50,084 nucleotides of DNA, from positions 37,285 through 87,368 of the forward strand of contig CADCIP010000027.1 in NCBI GenBank assembly GCA_902801485.1, written 5' to 3'. Positions 27,434 through 36,207 of this stretch are shown piece by piece. This DNA comes from an uncultured Bacteroidales bacterium (GTDB lineage: Bacteria; Bacteroidota; Bacteroidia; Bacteroidales; Bacteroidaceae). Under the pieces are notes generated by a model. That model was given only the letters and a program-made list of their open reading frames with translations, was not told the DNA's origin and did not search any database. Position 1 is the first letter of the stretch. Each line of letters opens with the position of its first letter. The translations under genes and the position numbers were made by a program.

Positions 27434-28564
27434 ATGAAAGGAAAGAATTTTTTTACTATGCTGGCTGCCTGTATGCTGGCAACAGTGAGTGCTAATGCAC
27501 AAGGTATCCGTTCCGGTGAAATATGGCCGGATGAGGACGGGAACCACATAAACGCCCACGGCGGAGGTGTAATGAAGTACGGCGATACGTACTACTGGTT
27601 CGGCGAACACAAGGCAGAACATACGAGCAGCGCTCTGGTGGGCGTGACATGCTATGCCTCGAAGGACCTGAGGCACTGGCGCAACTGCGGTGTGGCGCTG
27701 AGCGTAACGGATGAACGCGGACACGACATAGAGCGGGGATGTGTGCTGGAACGCCCGAAGGTTATATATAATAAGGTAACGGGGAAGTTCTGCATGTGGT
27801 TCCACCTGGAACTGAAGGGTCAGGGGTACAATGCCGCCCGCTATGGTGTTGCTGTGGCCGACAAGCCGGAAGGACCTTATAAGTTCCTCTATTCCCAGAG
27901 GGCCAATGCAGGAACCTGGCCTGTGGAGTTTGACAAGCAAGCCATGGCTGTGGTGGATACGCTGAACGAGGCAAACTTTAAGGAGTGGTGGACACCTGCC
28001 TGGCGTAAGGCAGTAGGAGAGGGCCTGATAGTGAAGCGTGACTTCGGCACCGGTCAGATGTCGCGCGACATGACGCTCTTTGTGGACGATGACGGAAAGG
28101 CTTACCACATCTTCTCGAGCGAGGAGAACCTGACGCTTCACATAGCCGAGCTGACGGGCGATTACCTGCACCATACGGGGCGTTATACGCGTCTGGCTCC
28201 TGCGGGACATAACGAGGCGCCAGCAATCTTTAAGCACGAGGGGACTTACTGGATGATTACCAGCGGCTGTACGGGCTGGGATCCCAACGAGGCCCGTATG
28301 TTCTCTGCTCCCAGCATCTGGGGACCCTGGAAGCAGCATCCTAATCCCTGCAGGGGTCCGAAGGCCGAAATAACATTCGGCGGGCAGAGTACGTTTGTGT
28401 TAAACGTTGACGGGAACGACTCTCAACTCTCATCTCTCAACTCTCAACTGATTTTTATGGCTGATATCTGGCGTCCTCGTCATCCCATAGATGCACGATA
28501 CATCTGGCTTCCCATAGAATTTGAGGATGGGAAACCAGTTGTACGTTGGCGTGATGAGTGGTAA
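27434..28564 (+). CDS. Secreted GH43-like five-bladed glycosidase
   Basis: 376 residues, signal peptide ending near VSANA. IRSGEIWPDEDGNHINAHGG and YYWFGEHKAE are typical of Bacteroidales GH43-type proteins (arabinofuranosidase, xylosidase or galactanase subfamilies). LERPKVIYNKVTGKFCMWFH and EAPAIFKHEGTYWMITSG supply further blade motifs. Near the C-terminus NDSQLSSLNSQL is encoded by a CTCTCAACTCTCA repeat, between LNVDG and FMADIWRP. The exact substrate cannot be told from sequence. It converges with glnN with no gap to spare (stop codons adjacent). Confidence 0.85.
   Translation: MKGKNFFTMLAACMLATVSANAQGIRSGEIWPDEDGNHINAHGGGVMKYGDTYYWFGEHKAEHTSSALVGVTCYASKDLRHWRNCGVALSVTDERGHDIERGCVLERPKVIYNKVTGKFCMWFHLELKGQGYNAARYGVAVADKPEGPYKFLYSQRANAGTWPVEFDKQAMAVVDTLNEANFKEWWTPAWRKAVGEGLIVKRDFGTGQMSRDMTLFVDDDGKAYHIFSSEENLTLHIAELTGDYLHHTGRYTRLAPAGHNEAPAIFKHEGTYWMITSGCTGWDPNEARMFSAPSIWGPWKQHPNPCRGPKAEITFGGQSTFVLNVDGNDSQLSSLNSQLIFMADIWRPRHPIDARYIWLPIEFEDGKPVVRWRDEW
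28419..28450. repeat. Heptamer repeat inserted in frame in the GH43 gene
   Basis: CTCTCAACTCTCATCTCTCA followed by ACTCTCAACTG has period seven and equals the TTGAGAG arrays of the adjacent gap in reverse complement. It encodes a Ser/Leu/Gln-rich loop of about 11 residues. Confidence 0.75.
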
Positions 28565-30757
28565 TTATCGGATAAACAGCATCTCGCGGTACTTGGGCAG
28601 AGGCCACAGCTCGTCGTCTACGATAAGCTCCAGCTCGTCGATGTGATAACGGATCTTCTCGATGAGCGGTGCTACGGTATCGTGGTAGGCGATGGCTTTC
28701 TCGCGTACACTCTCGATCTTGTTGGCCACACGGCGGGCTTGAATGAGGGCTTCCACATTCTCTGTGATGAAGCTACTGTGCTCGCTGATGCGCTCTATGA
28801 GTGCCAGATTGTTGGCGCTGACCTTCAGGGCCGTCTGTTCGGGGAATATCTCCTTTACCTTATGTACATTATCTATTAGCTGACTCTGGTACTTGGTGGC
28901 TACGGGGATAATATGGTTCAGGCAGAGGTCGCCGAAGATGCGTGCCTCGATCTGTATCTTCTTGGTGTAGGTCTCCTGCTTGATTTCGGTGCGAGCCTCC
29001 AGCTCGGCCTCGGAGAGGACGTGCATATCGCCGAACATCTTTATGGTGTCGGGCTTCAGGTAGTTGTCCAGCATCAGGGGTGCGCTGTTCTCTACATCGA
29101 GGCCGCGACGGGCTGCCTCCTGCTTCCACTCCTCGCTGTAGCCGTTGCCGTCGAAGCGGATGGGCTTGCAGGTAAGGATATCCTCGCGAACGGTCTTCAG
29201 GATGGCCTTCATAGGCTCTGTGCCATTCTGGATAAGCTGGTCAACACGCTCCTTGAAATGGGTCAGCGCCTCGGCCATAGCGGTATTGAGGACAATCATA
29301 GAGGCGGCGCAGTTGGCCTGCGAACCGGCAGCACGGAACTCGAAGCGGTTACCCGTAAAGGCAAAGGGCGAGGTGCGGTTGCGGTCGGTATTGTCCAAGA
29401 GGAGCTCGGGAATCTGAGGAATATCGAGGGTGAGCGAGCGCTTGCCCTTGAGGTTGATAATCTCCTCGTCGGTGGCGTTCTCCAGATGGTCGAGCAACTC
29501 GGAAAGCTGCTTGCCCAGGAAACTGGAGATGATGGCTGGAGGCGCCTCGTTGGCACCCAGACGATGTGCATTGGTAGCAGAGATGATGCTGGCCTTGAGG
29601 AGTCCGTTATGACGGTAAACAGCCATCAGGCTCTCTACCAGGAAGGTTACGAAGCGCAGGTTGTCCAGCGGCGTCTTGCCCGGGCCGTGCAGGAGAATGC
29701 CTGTATCGGTGGAAAGGCTCCAGTTGTTGTGCTTGCCGCTTCCGTTTACGCCTCCGAAGGGTTTCTCGTGCAGCAGACAGCGGAAGCCGTGCTTGCGGGC
29801 TACCTTGCGCATGAGCATCATCAGCAACATATTATGGTCAACGGCCAAGTTGCACTCCTCGAAGATGGGAGCCAGCTCGAACTGGTTGGGAGCCACCTCG
29901 TTGTGGCGCGTCTTGCAGGGAATACCCAGTTCGAGGGCTTTGATTTCCAGGTCCTTCATGAAGGCAGCTACACGACCGGGGATGGAGCCGAAGTAATGGT
30001 CGTCCATCTGCTGGTTCTTGGCGCTGTCGTGACCCATCAGGGTACGCCCCGTCATTACCAAGTCGGGACGAGCGGCATAGAGGTCCTCGTCAACCAGGAA
30101 ATACTCCTGTTCCCAACCCAGATTGGTGATAACCTTCTTGACTTCGGGATAGAAGTATTGAGCCACAGCGGTAGCAGCCTTATCGACAGCCATCAGGGAT
30201 TTCTTGAGCGGAGCCTTATAGTCGAGTGCCTCGCCCGTATAGGAGATGAAAACGGTAGGAATCATCAGCGTATCGCCCACCACGAATACGGGACTTGCAG
30301 GGTCCCATGCAGAGTAGCCGCGCGCCTCGAAGGTAGAGCGGATGCCGCCGCTGGGGAAAGAGCTGGCGTCGGGTTCCTGCTGGACAAGCTGCTTGCCTGT
30401 GAATTCCTCCACCAGACCGCCCTTGCCGTCGTGTTCCACAAAGCCGTCGTGCTTCTCGGCCGTTCCCTCTGTAAGGGGCTGGAACCAATGGGTGCAATGT
30501 GTGGCGCCTAATTCCATCGCCCACTTCTTCATGCCCTCGGCTACAATATTGGCGGTTGCCAAATCCAAGGTCTCGCCGTTGTCCATAACAGCGCACATTT
30601 TCTTATATACGTTGGCAGGAAGATACTGGTACATCTTCTTACGGTTGAATACGTATTTACCGAAGAACTCACTGGGCCGTTCCGTGCGATTGGGAACGGA
30701 AATGGGTTTCTTGTTGAAAGCTCCTCTTACTACTTGAAATCTGAGTGTACTTGACAT
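28565..30757 (-). CDS. glnN: Glutamine synthetase type III
   Basis: 730 residues, the full length of GSIII, which makes glutamine from glutamate and ammonia. Motifs include FGKYVFNRKKM, HCTHWFQP, GGIRSTFEARGYSAWDP, RHNEVAPNQFELAPIFE and HEKPFGGVNGSGKHNNWS, which contain ATP- and substrate-binding residues. Bacteroidales commonly rely on this form for ammonium assimilation. The start is MSSTLRFQVVRG. It lies 64 bases downstream of aguB on the same strand and could be read from that operon. Confidence 0.97.
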   Translation of the reverse strand: MSSTLRFQVVRGAFNKKPISVPNRTERPSEFFGKYVFNRKKMYQYLPANVYKKMCAVMDNGETLDLATANIVAEGMKKWAMELGATHCTHWFQPLTEGTAEKHDGFVEHDGKGGLVEEFTGKQLVQQEPDASSFPSGGIRSTFEARGYSAWDPASPVFVVGDTLMIPTVFISYTGEALDYKAPLKKSLMAVDKAATAVAQYFYPEVKKVITNLGWEQEYFLVDEDLYAARPDLVMTGRTLMGHDSAKNQQMDDHYFGSIPGRVAAFMKDLEIKALELGIPCKTRHNEVAPNQFELAPIFEECNLAVDHNMLLMMLMRKVARKHGFRCLLHEKPFGGVNGSGKHNNWSLSTDTGILLHGPGKTPLDNLRFVTFLVESLMAVYRHNGLLKASIISATNAHRLGANEAPPAIISSFLGKQLSELLDHLENATDEEIINLKGKRSLTLDIPQIPELLLDNTDRNRTSPFAFTGNRFEFRAAGSQANCAASMIVLNTAMAEALTHFKERVDQLIQNGTEPMKAILKTVREDILTCKPIRFDGNGYSEEWKQEAARRGLDVENSAPLMLDNYLKPDTIKMFGDMHVLSEAELEARTEIKQETYTKKIQIEARIFGDLCLNHIIPVATKYQSQLIDNVHKVKEIFPEQTALKVSANNLALIERISEHSSFITENVEALIQARRVANKIESVREKAIAYHDTVAPLIEKIRYHIDELELIVDDELWPLPKYREMLFIR

Positions 30758-30821
30758 TTATATTTACTATTTGACTATTTACAATTTACGTTTTTGTAAT
30801 AACGTACGTTATCACGGTCTA

Positions 30822-31700
30822 TTATTCATCTATGAAGCGTTGCGTAAGGCCGCTGTAATTCTCTACGCGGCGGTCGCGCAGGAAAGGCCACCAGCGGCGG
30901 ACATTCTCGGAACGCTGCATATCTACCTCTACTATCTTATTTACTTCCTCGTCCTTGGGAGCCCGATAGAGAATCTCGCCTTGCGGACCTGCCACGAAGC
31001 TGCTGCCCCAGAACTGGATGCCGTTGGTCTGTCCGCTGGGGTCGGGCTCGTGACCTACACGGTTGACGGCAATCACAGGAAGGCCGTTGGCAACAGCATG
31101 ACCGCGCTGGACGGTTGTCCAGGCTTCGCGCTGGCGCTCCTGCTCTTCTGGCGTATCGCTGCTCTCGTAACCGATGGCAGTAGGGTAGATGAGCAATTCG
31201 GCTCCCTGGAGGGCCATCAGGCGGGCTCCTTCGGGGTACCACTGGTCCCAGCAGACCTGAACGCCCAGCACACCTATGCTGGTCTTTATGGGATGGAATC
31301 CTAAGTCGCCGGGCGTGAAGTAGAACTTCTCGTAATAAGCGGGGTCGTCGGGGATGTGCATCTTGCGGTATTTGCCGGCAATGGAGCCGTCCTTCTCGAA
31401 TACCACAGCCGTATTATGGTACAGACCTGCAGCCCTGCGCTCGAAGAGGCTTGTTACTAGCACAATACCATACTGACGGGCCAATTCGCTATAGAACTGC
31501 GTACTGTTCCCCGGGATGGGTTCAGCCAGCGAGAAGTTATCCACATTCTCGGTCTGACAGAAATAAAGGCTGTTGTGCAACTCCTGCAACACCACTAACT
31601 GTGCGCCCTGCTTTGCCACATCGGCAATATTACGGGTCAGCTTCTGCTTGTTCTCTTCGGTGTCAGCTGTGCAACTTTGCTGTATGATTCCTATTTTCAT
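30822..31700 (-). CDS. aguB: N-carbamoylputrescine amidase
   Basis: 292 residues of the nitrilase superfamily with the Glu-Lys-Cys triad: VVLQELHN, KYRKMHIPDDP and GVQVCWDQWYPEGAR. AguB splits N-carbamoylputrescine into putrescine, CO2 and ammonia. The neighbouring aguA makes its substrate, so the pair is the agmatine route to putrescine. The length fits AguB. Confidence 0.95.
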   Translation of the reverse strand: MKIGIIQQSCTADTEENKQKLTRNIADVAKQGAQLVVLQELHNSLYFCQTENVDNFSLAEPIPGNSTQFYSELARQYGIVLVTSLFERRAAGLYHNTAVVFEKDGSIAGKYRKMHIPDDPAYYEKFYFTPGDLGFHPIKTSIGVLGVQVCWDQWYPEGARLMALQGAELLIYPTAIGYESSDTPEEQERQREAWTTVQRGHAVANGLPVIAVNRVGHEPDPSGQTNGIQFWGSSFVAGPQGEILYRAPKDEEVNKIVEVDMQRSENVRRWWPFLRDRRVENYSGLTQRFIDE

Positions 31701-31723
31701 TGTTTTTGTCTTTTCTGAGTTTC

Positions 31724-31790
31724 CAATCTCTAACCTCTAACCACTAATTGGTTCTCCCTCTCCTCGGAGAGGGTAGGGGTGAGGCTTCCT
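31724..31790. repeat. CTCTAAC heptamers and a G/C-rich palindrome forming the 3' end of aguA
   Basis: CTCTAACCTCTAACCAC (period seven) is followed by CTCCCTCTCCTCGGAGAGGG and TAGGGGTGAGG. The aguA frame reads through both in reverse before stopping. Confidence 0.8.
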
Positions 31791-32905
31791 AACGGGAATT
31801 GCATGGCTGAGCAATGGATGGAGCCGTGCTGAAGGATAAGCGTCTGACTGTCTATCTCCACAATCTCGTGCTTGGGGAACGCTTTGGCCAGTTGGCTGTG
31901 TGCCTGACGGTCGGTTTCGTAATCGCCGTATGTGGGCATCAGCACGGCCTTATTGATAATAAGGAAATTGGCGTAGGTGGCAGGCAGGCGGGAACCGTCT
32001 TCGTCGAACCTCTTGGGAGCCATTGGCAATGGGATAAGATTATAGGGCTCGCCGCTGAGGGTCCTGAAGGTGCGTAGCTGCTCCTCCATGAGTTTCAACT
32101 CGGCATAGTGCTCGTCTTCGTTATCTGTGCATTGAACGTAGGCAATGGTGTTGTTGGGACAGAAGCGGGCCAGGGTATCTATGTGGCTGTCCGTATCGTC
32201 GCCGGCCAGATAGCCGTGATCGAGCCAGAGGATGCGCTCGGCATGGAGGTAAGAGAGTAGCTTCTTCTCGATATCGGCCTGTGTGAGAGGCTGGTTCCTG
32301 TGTGGAGCCAACAGACATTGACTGGTAGTGAGGATGGTTCCCATACCGTCGCTCTCTATGCTGCCGCCTTCGAGAACGAAATCCAGATGGTCTTCGTACT
32401 CACCCTTGAAAATGCCTTGCTGCATCAGGTTCCGGTTTATCTGGTTGTCCAACTCGGCAGGAAACTTCTCGCCCCATCCGTTGAATCGGAAGTCGAGCAG
32501 GCACGTGCCTGTCTCGGTAAGTAAGGTAATGAACCCATGATCGCGAGCCCAAGTGTCGTTGGTGGGCATCTGGCAGAACATAATCTGCTGGCATACCTGC
32601 TTGGGCAACTGCTCTGTAAGGAGCGCCTTTACTTGTTCGGGCTCTGGGGTAACGATGAGAAGCTTCTCGCGAGAGGCAATCTGCATGGCCATCTGGATGT
32701 AGCAATGTGTTACTTCCTTCAGAACGGGAGCCCAGTCGGTACCGGCATGCGGCCATGTTAGCTGAACAGCACATTGCGGATACCATTCGGCAGGCAGATG
32801 GGTAGATCGGATTTCTGTCAGTTCAGGGCCATGCTCCTCATCATATCGGAGTAGCATGAGCAGATCGGTAATTGTTGTTGTCGGTTTCTGAATATGAATA
32901 GCCAT
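31730..32905 (-). CDS. aguA: Agmatine deiminase with a repeat-derived C-terminus
   Basis: 391 residues from ATG 32905 (MAIHIQKPTTT); a longer in-frame start at 33037 would cross the promoter region and is rejected. Motifs: MPTNDTWARDHG, GWGEKF, LEGGSIESDG, DHGYLAGDDTDSHIDT, and GSIHCSAMQFP with the catalytic Cys. It converts agmatine to N-carbamoylputrescine. The natural protein should end shortly after AMQFP; here about 18 extra residues (LTPTLSEERENQLVVRG) are encoded by intergenic-type repeats. It lies just upstream of aguB, 29 bases apart. Confidence 0.95.
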   Translation of the reverse strand: MAIHIQKPTTTITDLLMLLRYDEEHGPELTEIRSTHLPAEWYPQCAVQLTWPHAGTDWAPVLKEVTHCYIQMAMQIASREKLLIVTPEPEQVKALLTEQLPKQVCQQIMFCQMPTNDTWARDHGFITLLTETGTCLLDFRFNGWGEKFPAELDNQINRNLMQQGIFKGEYEDHLDFVLEGGSIESDGMGTILTTSQCLLAPHRNQPLTQADIEKKLLSYLHAERILWLDHGYLAGDDTDSHIDTLARFCPNNTIAYVQCTDNEDEHYAELKLMEEQLRTFRTLSGEPYNLIPLPMAPKRFDEDGSRLPATYANFLIINKAVLMPTYGDYETDRQAHSQLAKAFPKHEIVEIDSQTLILQHGSIHCSAMQFPLGSLTPTLSEERENQLVVRG

Positions 32906-32941
32906 AAGTCCTCTTACCTTATTATATATATTAAGTGGCTG

Positions 32942-32949
32942 CAAAGATA
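32942..32949 (-). promoter_or_regulatory. -7 box of aguA
   Basis: TATCTTTG on the minus strand matches TAnnTTTG, 37 bases before the chosen aguA start, which supports ATG 32905 over the upstream one. Confidence 0.55.
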
Positions 32950-32998
32950 CGAAAAAAAGTAATAGGGAATAGTGAAAAGTGAAAAATGAGAGAAGAAA

Positions 32999-33030
32999 TT
33001 TGGATTTTATCTTCTTTTGGCGTACCTTTG
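32999..33030 (+). promoter_or_regulatory. Promoter of the Nif3-like gene
   Basis: TTTG (32999-33002), 20 bases, TACCTTTG (33023-33030): a full Bacteroidetes promoter. It lies inside the longest open frame of the gene and so favours the ATG at 33052. Confidence 0.75.
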
Positions 33031-33051
33031 CGCCCAAGAAATGTACTTACT

Positions 33052-33867
33052 ATGAGCGTGAGAGTTCGGGAAGTGATGAACGCCCTTGAAAATTTCGCGC
33101 CTCTGCCCTTGCAGGAAAGTTATGATAATGCTGGCTTGCAGGTTGGACTGACAGAGGCGGAAGTCTCAGGGGTTTTATTGTGCCTTGACGTGACCGAAGA
33201 AGTGATTCAGGAGGCCGTAGAGTTGGGGTGCAACCTTATTGTGTCTCATCATCCGCTGCTGTTCCGAGGCCTGAAAGTGCTTTCTGATACCGATATGGTA
33301 CAGCGCTGTGTAAGGATGGCCGTTCAGAACGACATAAACATCTACGCCGCCCACACCAATCTGGACAGCGCCATAGACGGTGTAAACTACGCTATTGCGG
33401 AGCGCCTGGGATTGATGGATGTGGAGTTGATTCAGCAGAGAAAGGTGCCTGTGCACTCTGATGCAAGAGAACGAATGGTATTGGCAGGCAATGGTGTGAT
33501 TGGCTATCTGCCGGAGGGCGAAGATTCGTTGGTCTTCCTGCAAAGGGTAAAGCAGGCCTTCGGTGTGGAATGCCTGATGCACAACGAGTTGCTTCAGCGC
33601 CCCATACAATGCGTGGCTATCTGTGGCGGAGCAGGAGATTTCCTGTTGGATGAGGCTATCCGACTGAAAGCAGACGCTTTTCTGACGGGTGAAATGCATT
33701 ACCATCAATACTTCGGCCATGCCCAGCAGATACAGATTGGCGTGTTGGGACATTACCAGAGCGAGCAGTACACAACGGACATCCTGCGTAGTGTGATAGA
33801 GGACAAATTTCCCAGTCTGGCACTCTTTAAGACGAGCATTTGTACAAACCCGATAAAGTACCTTTAG
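33052..33867 (+). CDS. Nif3-like dinuclear metal centre protein
   Basis: 271 residues from ATG 33052. Metal-binding histidines and acids lie in VSHHPLLFRGLK, YAAHTNLDSAIDG and GHYQSEQYT. This is the short form without the PII-like central insert seen in ~365-residue Bacteroidetes homologues. The family (DUF34, YbgI) is conserved but has no settled function; roles in cofactor repair have been proposed. The next gene is a zinc-ribbon coiled-coil protein, a common pairing in Bacteroidetes. Confidence 0.9.
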   Translation: MSVRVREVMNALENFAPLPLQESYDNAGLQVGLTEAEVSGVLLCLDVTEEVIQEAVELGCNLIVSHHPLLFRGLKVLSDTDMVQRCVRMAVQNDINIYAAHTNLDSAIDGVNYAIAERLGLMDVELIQQRKVPVHSDARERMVLAGNGVIGYLPEGEDSLVFLQRVKQAFGVECLMHNELLQRPIQCVAICGGAGDFLLDEAIRLKADAFLTGEMHYHQYFGHAQQIQIGVLGHYQSEQYTTDILRSVIEDKFPSLALFKTSICTNPIKYL

Positions 33868-33914
33868 TTTAGTTTACCGTTTACGGTTTACAGTTTAGGG
33901 TTTAGAGTTTAGAG
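33868..33914. repeat. Heptamer array TTTACGG/TTTAGAG
   Basis: TTTACCG, TTTACGG, TTTACAG, TTTAGGG, TTTAGAG, TTTAGAG: six degenerate seven-base units filling most of the gap before the zinc-ribbon gene. Confidence 0.85.
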
Positions 33915-33945
33915 AAAAAGATATTATCAAATCGTAAATATAATT

Positions 33946-34779
33946 ATGGCAAGAGAAAAAGTTAAGGATCCCGCCGATTTGAGCGTGGAAGAAAAGCTGA
34001 AAAACCTGTATGAGTTGCAGAAGCTGCTGACAGAGATTGACAAGATTAAGACTCTGCGTGGTGAATTGCCCCTTGAGGTTCAGGATTTGGAGGATGAAAT
34101 AGAAGGTCTTTCTACTCGCGTAGAGAAGATTACTGCAGAAGTGGCAGAGTTAAAGCGTGAAATCAACCAGCGTAACGGTGACATAGAGGTCAATAATGGA
34201 AATATAGAGCGCTTTAAGACTCAGATGGACAGCGTAAGAAACAACCGCGAATACGACACCCTGAGTAAGCAGATTGAGTATGCGGAACTGGACAATGTCC
34301 TGAATCAGAAGAAGATAAACGAAGCCAAGGCGCAGGTAGAGAGCAAAACTGCAGAGGTTACACGCTGTAACCTGTTGGCTAACGAAAGACGTGCTGACCT
34401 GGAAGTGAAGCGCAGCGAGTTGGAGGAGATTATTACAGAGACCAAGGCTGATGAGGATAAGCTTCGCGAGAAGGCTAAGGCTTTGGAATTAACGATAGAG
34501 CCTCGTCTGTTGGGTGCGTTCAAGCGTATTCGCAGAAATAGCCGTAATGGTCTGGGCGTTGTTTATGTACAGCGTGATGCCTGTGGCGGTTGCTTCAACA
34601 AGATTCCACCTCAGCGCCAGTTGGATATCCGTATGCGTAAGAAGATTATCGTTTGCGAATACTGCGGACGTATTATGGTTGACCCCGAACTGGCTGGTGT
34701 AGAACTGGTAGGAAAAGAAGACAAGCCAAAGCGCAGAAGATCTATTCGCAAGAAGGCAGAAGACGGCACGGAGGATTAA
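33946..34779 (+). CDS. Coiled-coil zinc-ribbon protein (zf-RING_7 type)
   Basis: 277 residues. Residues ~15-190 form a long charged coiled coil (EIEGLSTRVEKITAEVAELKRE and on). The C-terminus has a four-cysteine ribbon: CGGCFNKIPPQRQLDIR and CEYCGRIMVD, then a basic tail KPKRRRSIRKK. Homologues in other phyla are linked to RNA or secretion-related roles, but function is not settled. It follows the Nif3-like gene and ends at a strong terminator. Confidence 0.85.
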   Translation: MAREKVKDPADLSVEEKLKNLYELQKLLTEIDKIKTLRGELPLEVQDLEDEIEGLSTRVEKITAEVAELKREINQRNGDIEVNNGNIERFKTQMDSVRNNREYDTLSKQIEYAELDNVLNQKKINEAKAQVESKTAEVTRCNLLANERRADLEVKRSELEEIITETKADEDKLREKAKALELTIEPRLLGAFKRIRRNSRNGLGVVYVQRDACGGCFNKIPPQRQLDIRMRKKIIVCEYCGRIMVDPELAGVELVGKEDKPKRRRSIRKKAEDGTED

Positions 34780-34784
34780 AAAAC

Positions 34785-34814
34785 ACTGGCAGGATTTCCT
34801 GCCAGTTTTTTTTG
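34785..34814 (+). terminator. Intrinsic terminator of the zinc-ribbon gene
   Basis: Perfect 10-bp stem ACTGGCAGGA/TCCTGCCAGT with a two-base loop and eight T. Confidence 0.9.
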
Positions 34815-34905
34815 TTTACTGTTTACTGTTTACTGTTTATGGTTTACTAACCTCTAACCTCTAAAGTTCCCCTCTCTTTCGGAGAGGGGTTAGGGGTAAG
34901 GTTTT
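34815..34905. repeat. GTTTACT and CCTCTAA heptamers, then a G/C-rich palindrome
   Basis: GTTTACT about four times, CCTCTAA twice, then CCCCTCTCTTTCGGAGAGGG with GTTAGGGGTAAGG. All lie between convergent genes. Confidence 0.85.
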
Positions 34906-34926
34906 CTTGCCCCTTGCCCCTTGCTC

Positions 34927-35388
34927 CTAAAAAATCCCCCTCAGTTCGTTCCACGAGGGTATGTCGGACAGAAACTCATAGGTTTCGTCCTCGTAGTTAA
35001 CCTTGCAGCAATAATGTTGCATCCCGTTGCTAACAACAAGCCAACGGACTCGCATTCTTATGTTGTACCGGCTTATCTGACTGAATACTCTCTGGCTGAT
35101 GGGAATATGAGGTGCTTTGTACTCGACAATCATAACGGGGCGAGCCTGAGCGTCAAAGACAACCGTATCGCAGCGCTTCTGGGTATTGTTCAGATTCAGG
35201 GCAACCTCGTTGGCTATACATGAGGCGTTGTATCCCTTTTGTCCGATAAGAAAATGAATGAAGTGCTGGCGGACCCACTCTTCAGGTGTTAGGACAACGT
35301 ATTTTTTGCGTAAAATATCAAAAACCGTTATCCGATTTCCCTTTCTTTGTAACTTTAGGTCCGTTTTTGGTAAATTCAGCACTTCCAT
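34927..35388 (-). CDS. Small HSDR_N-type nuclease-domain protein
   Basis: 153 residues from ATG 35388; upstream extension would overlap the amn start. TPEEWVRQHFIHFLI leads into the PD-(D/E)xK-like core CDTVVFDAQARPVMIVEYKAP. This is the isolated N-terminal nuclease fold of type I restriction R subunits, widespread as a stand-alone gene in Bacteroidetes. No restriction partner is nearby. It diverges from amn, 42 bases apart. Confidence 0.8.
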   Translation of the reverse strand: MEVLNLPKTDLKLQRKGNRITVFDILRKKYVVLTPEEWVRQHFIHFLIGQKGYNASCIANEVALNLNNTQKRCDTVVFDAQARPVMIVEYKAPHIPISQRVFSQISRYNIRMRVRWLVVSNGMQHYCCKVNYEDETYEFLSDIPSWNELRGIF

Positions 35389-35402
35389 TTCAGAATAATT
35401 TG

Positions 35403-35410
35403 TATCTTTG
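35403..35410 (+). promoter_or_regulatory. -7 box of amn
   Basis: TATCTTTG, 20 bases before the amn start. A TTTG lies at 35366-35369, further than usual, so the -33 box is uncertain. Confidence 0.5.
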
Positions 35411-35430
35411 CCTACAAAATTACATAAATT

Positions 35431-36207
35431 ATGAAAACCAAGCAAGAGATTGTTGAAAATTGGTTGCCCAGATATACGCATAAGTCGCTGGAAGAGTTTG
35501 GCGAGTATATTTTGCTGACCAATTTTAATAACTATGTGGATATTTTCTGCAAGCATTTCGGTATAGAACCTCCGGACTATACTTCCAACATGCGTACGGA
35601 AACGTCAGATGGTATTAGCATCATCAATTTTGGTATGGGAAGTCCTAATGCGGCAATTATTATGGACCTGCTGAGTGCCATAAAGCCCAAAGCTTGTCTC
35701 TTTTTGGGTAAATGCGGAGGTATCTCTACCAAAACACAGCGTGGCGATCTGATTCTTCCCATTGCCGGCATCAGGGGAGAGGGAACCAGTAACGACTATT
35801 TCCCGCCCGAAGTTCCTGCTTTACCTGCATTTATGTTGCAGCGTGCCATCTCCAGTACTATTCGAGACCTAGGGTTTGACTATTGGACGGGAACGGTATA
35901 TACTACCAACCGGCGTGTTTGGGAGTTCGATGACAGTTTTAAGGATTATCTGCGTACTACGCGTGCTATGGCTGTGGATATGGAGACGGCAACGCTCTTT
36001 ACCTGCGGATTTGCCAACCATATTCCCACGGGCGCCCTTTTGCTGGTAAGTGACAATCCAATGGTTCCGGATGGCGTAAAGACCGATGAGAGCGATAAGA
36101 TTGTGACAAGCAGATATGTCGAAGACCATGTGGAAATAGGTATTCAGGCGCTTGAGATGATTAAACAGGAGAAGAAGACGGTTCGTCATTTGAAATTCGA
36201 TTATTAA
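35431..36207 (+). CDS. amn: AMP nucleosidase
   Basis: 258 residues, the short bacteroidal form. Nucleoside-phosphorylase-fold motifs: FGMGSPNAAIIMDLL, LFLGKCGGIS, and AVDMETATLFTCG with the Met-Glu pair that holds the ribose. The enzyme splits AMP into adenine and ribose 5-phosphate. Its stop overlaps the start of holA by one base (TAATG), so the two are translationally coupled. Confidence 0.9.
   Translation: MKTKQEIVENWLPRYTHKSLEEFGEYILLTNFNNYVDIFCKHFGIEPPDYTSNMRTETSDGISIINFGMGSPNAAIIMDLLSAIKPKACLFLGKCGGISTKTQRGDLILPIAGIRGEGTSNDYFPPEVPALPAFMLQRAISSTIRDLGFDYWTGTVYTTNRRVWEFDDSFKDYLRTTRAMAVDMETATLFTCGFANHIPTGALLLVSDNPMVPDGVKTDESDKIVTSRYVEDHVEIGIQALEMIKQEKKTVRHLKFDY

Noticed and set aside
28913-30511. 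532-residue plus-strand open frame
   Set aside because: Antisense of glnN, a well-conserved gene.
32905-33037. N-terminal extension of aguA
   Set aside because: It would cover the divergent promoter region and read a repeat-like, hydrophobic sequence unlike AguA; the -7 box supports the start at 32905.
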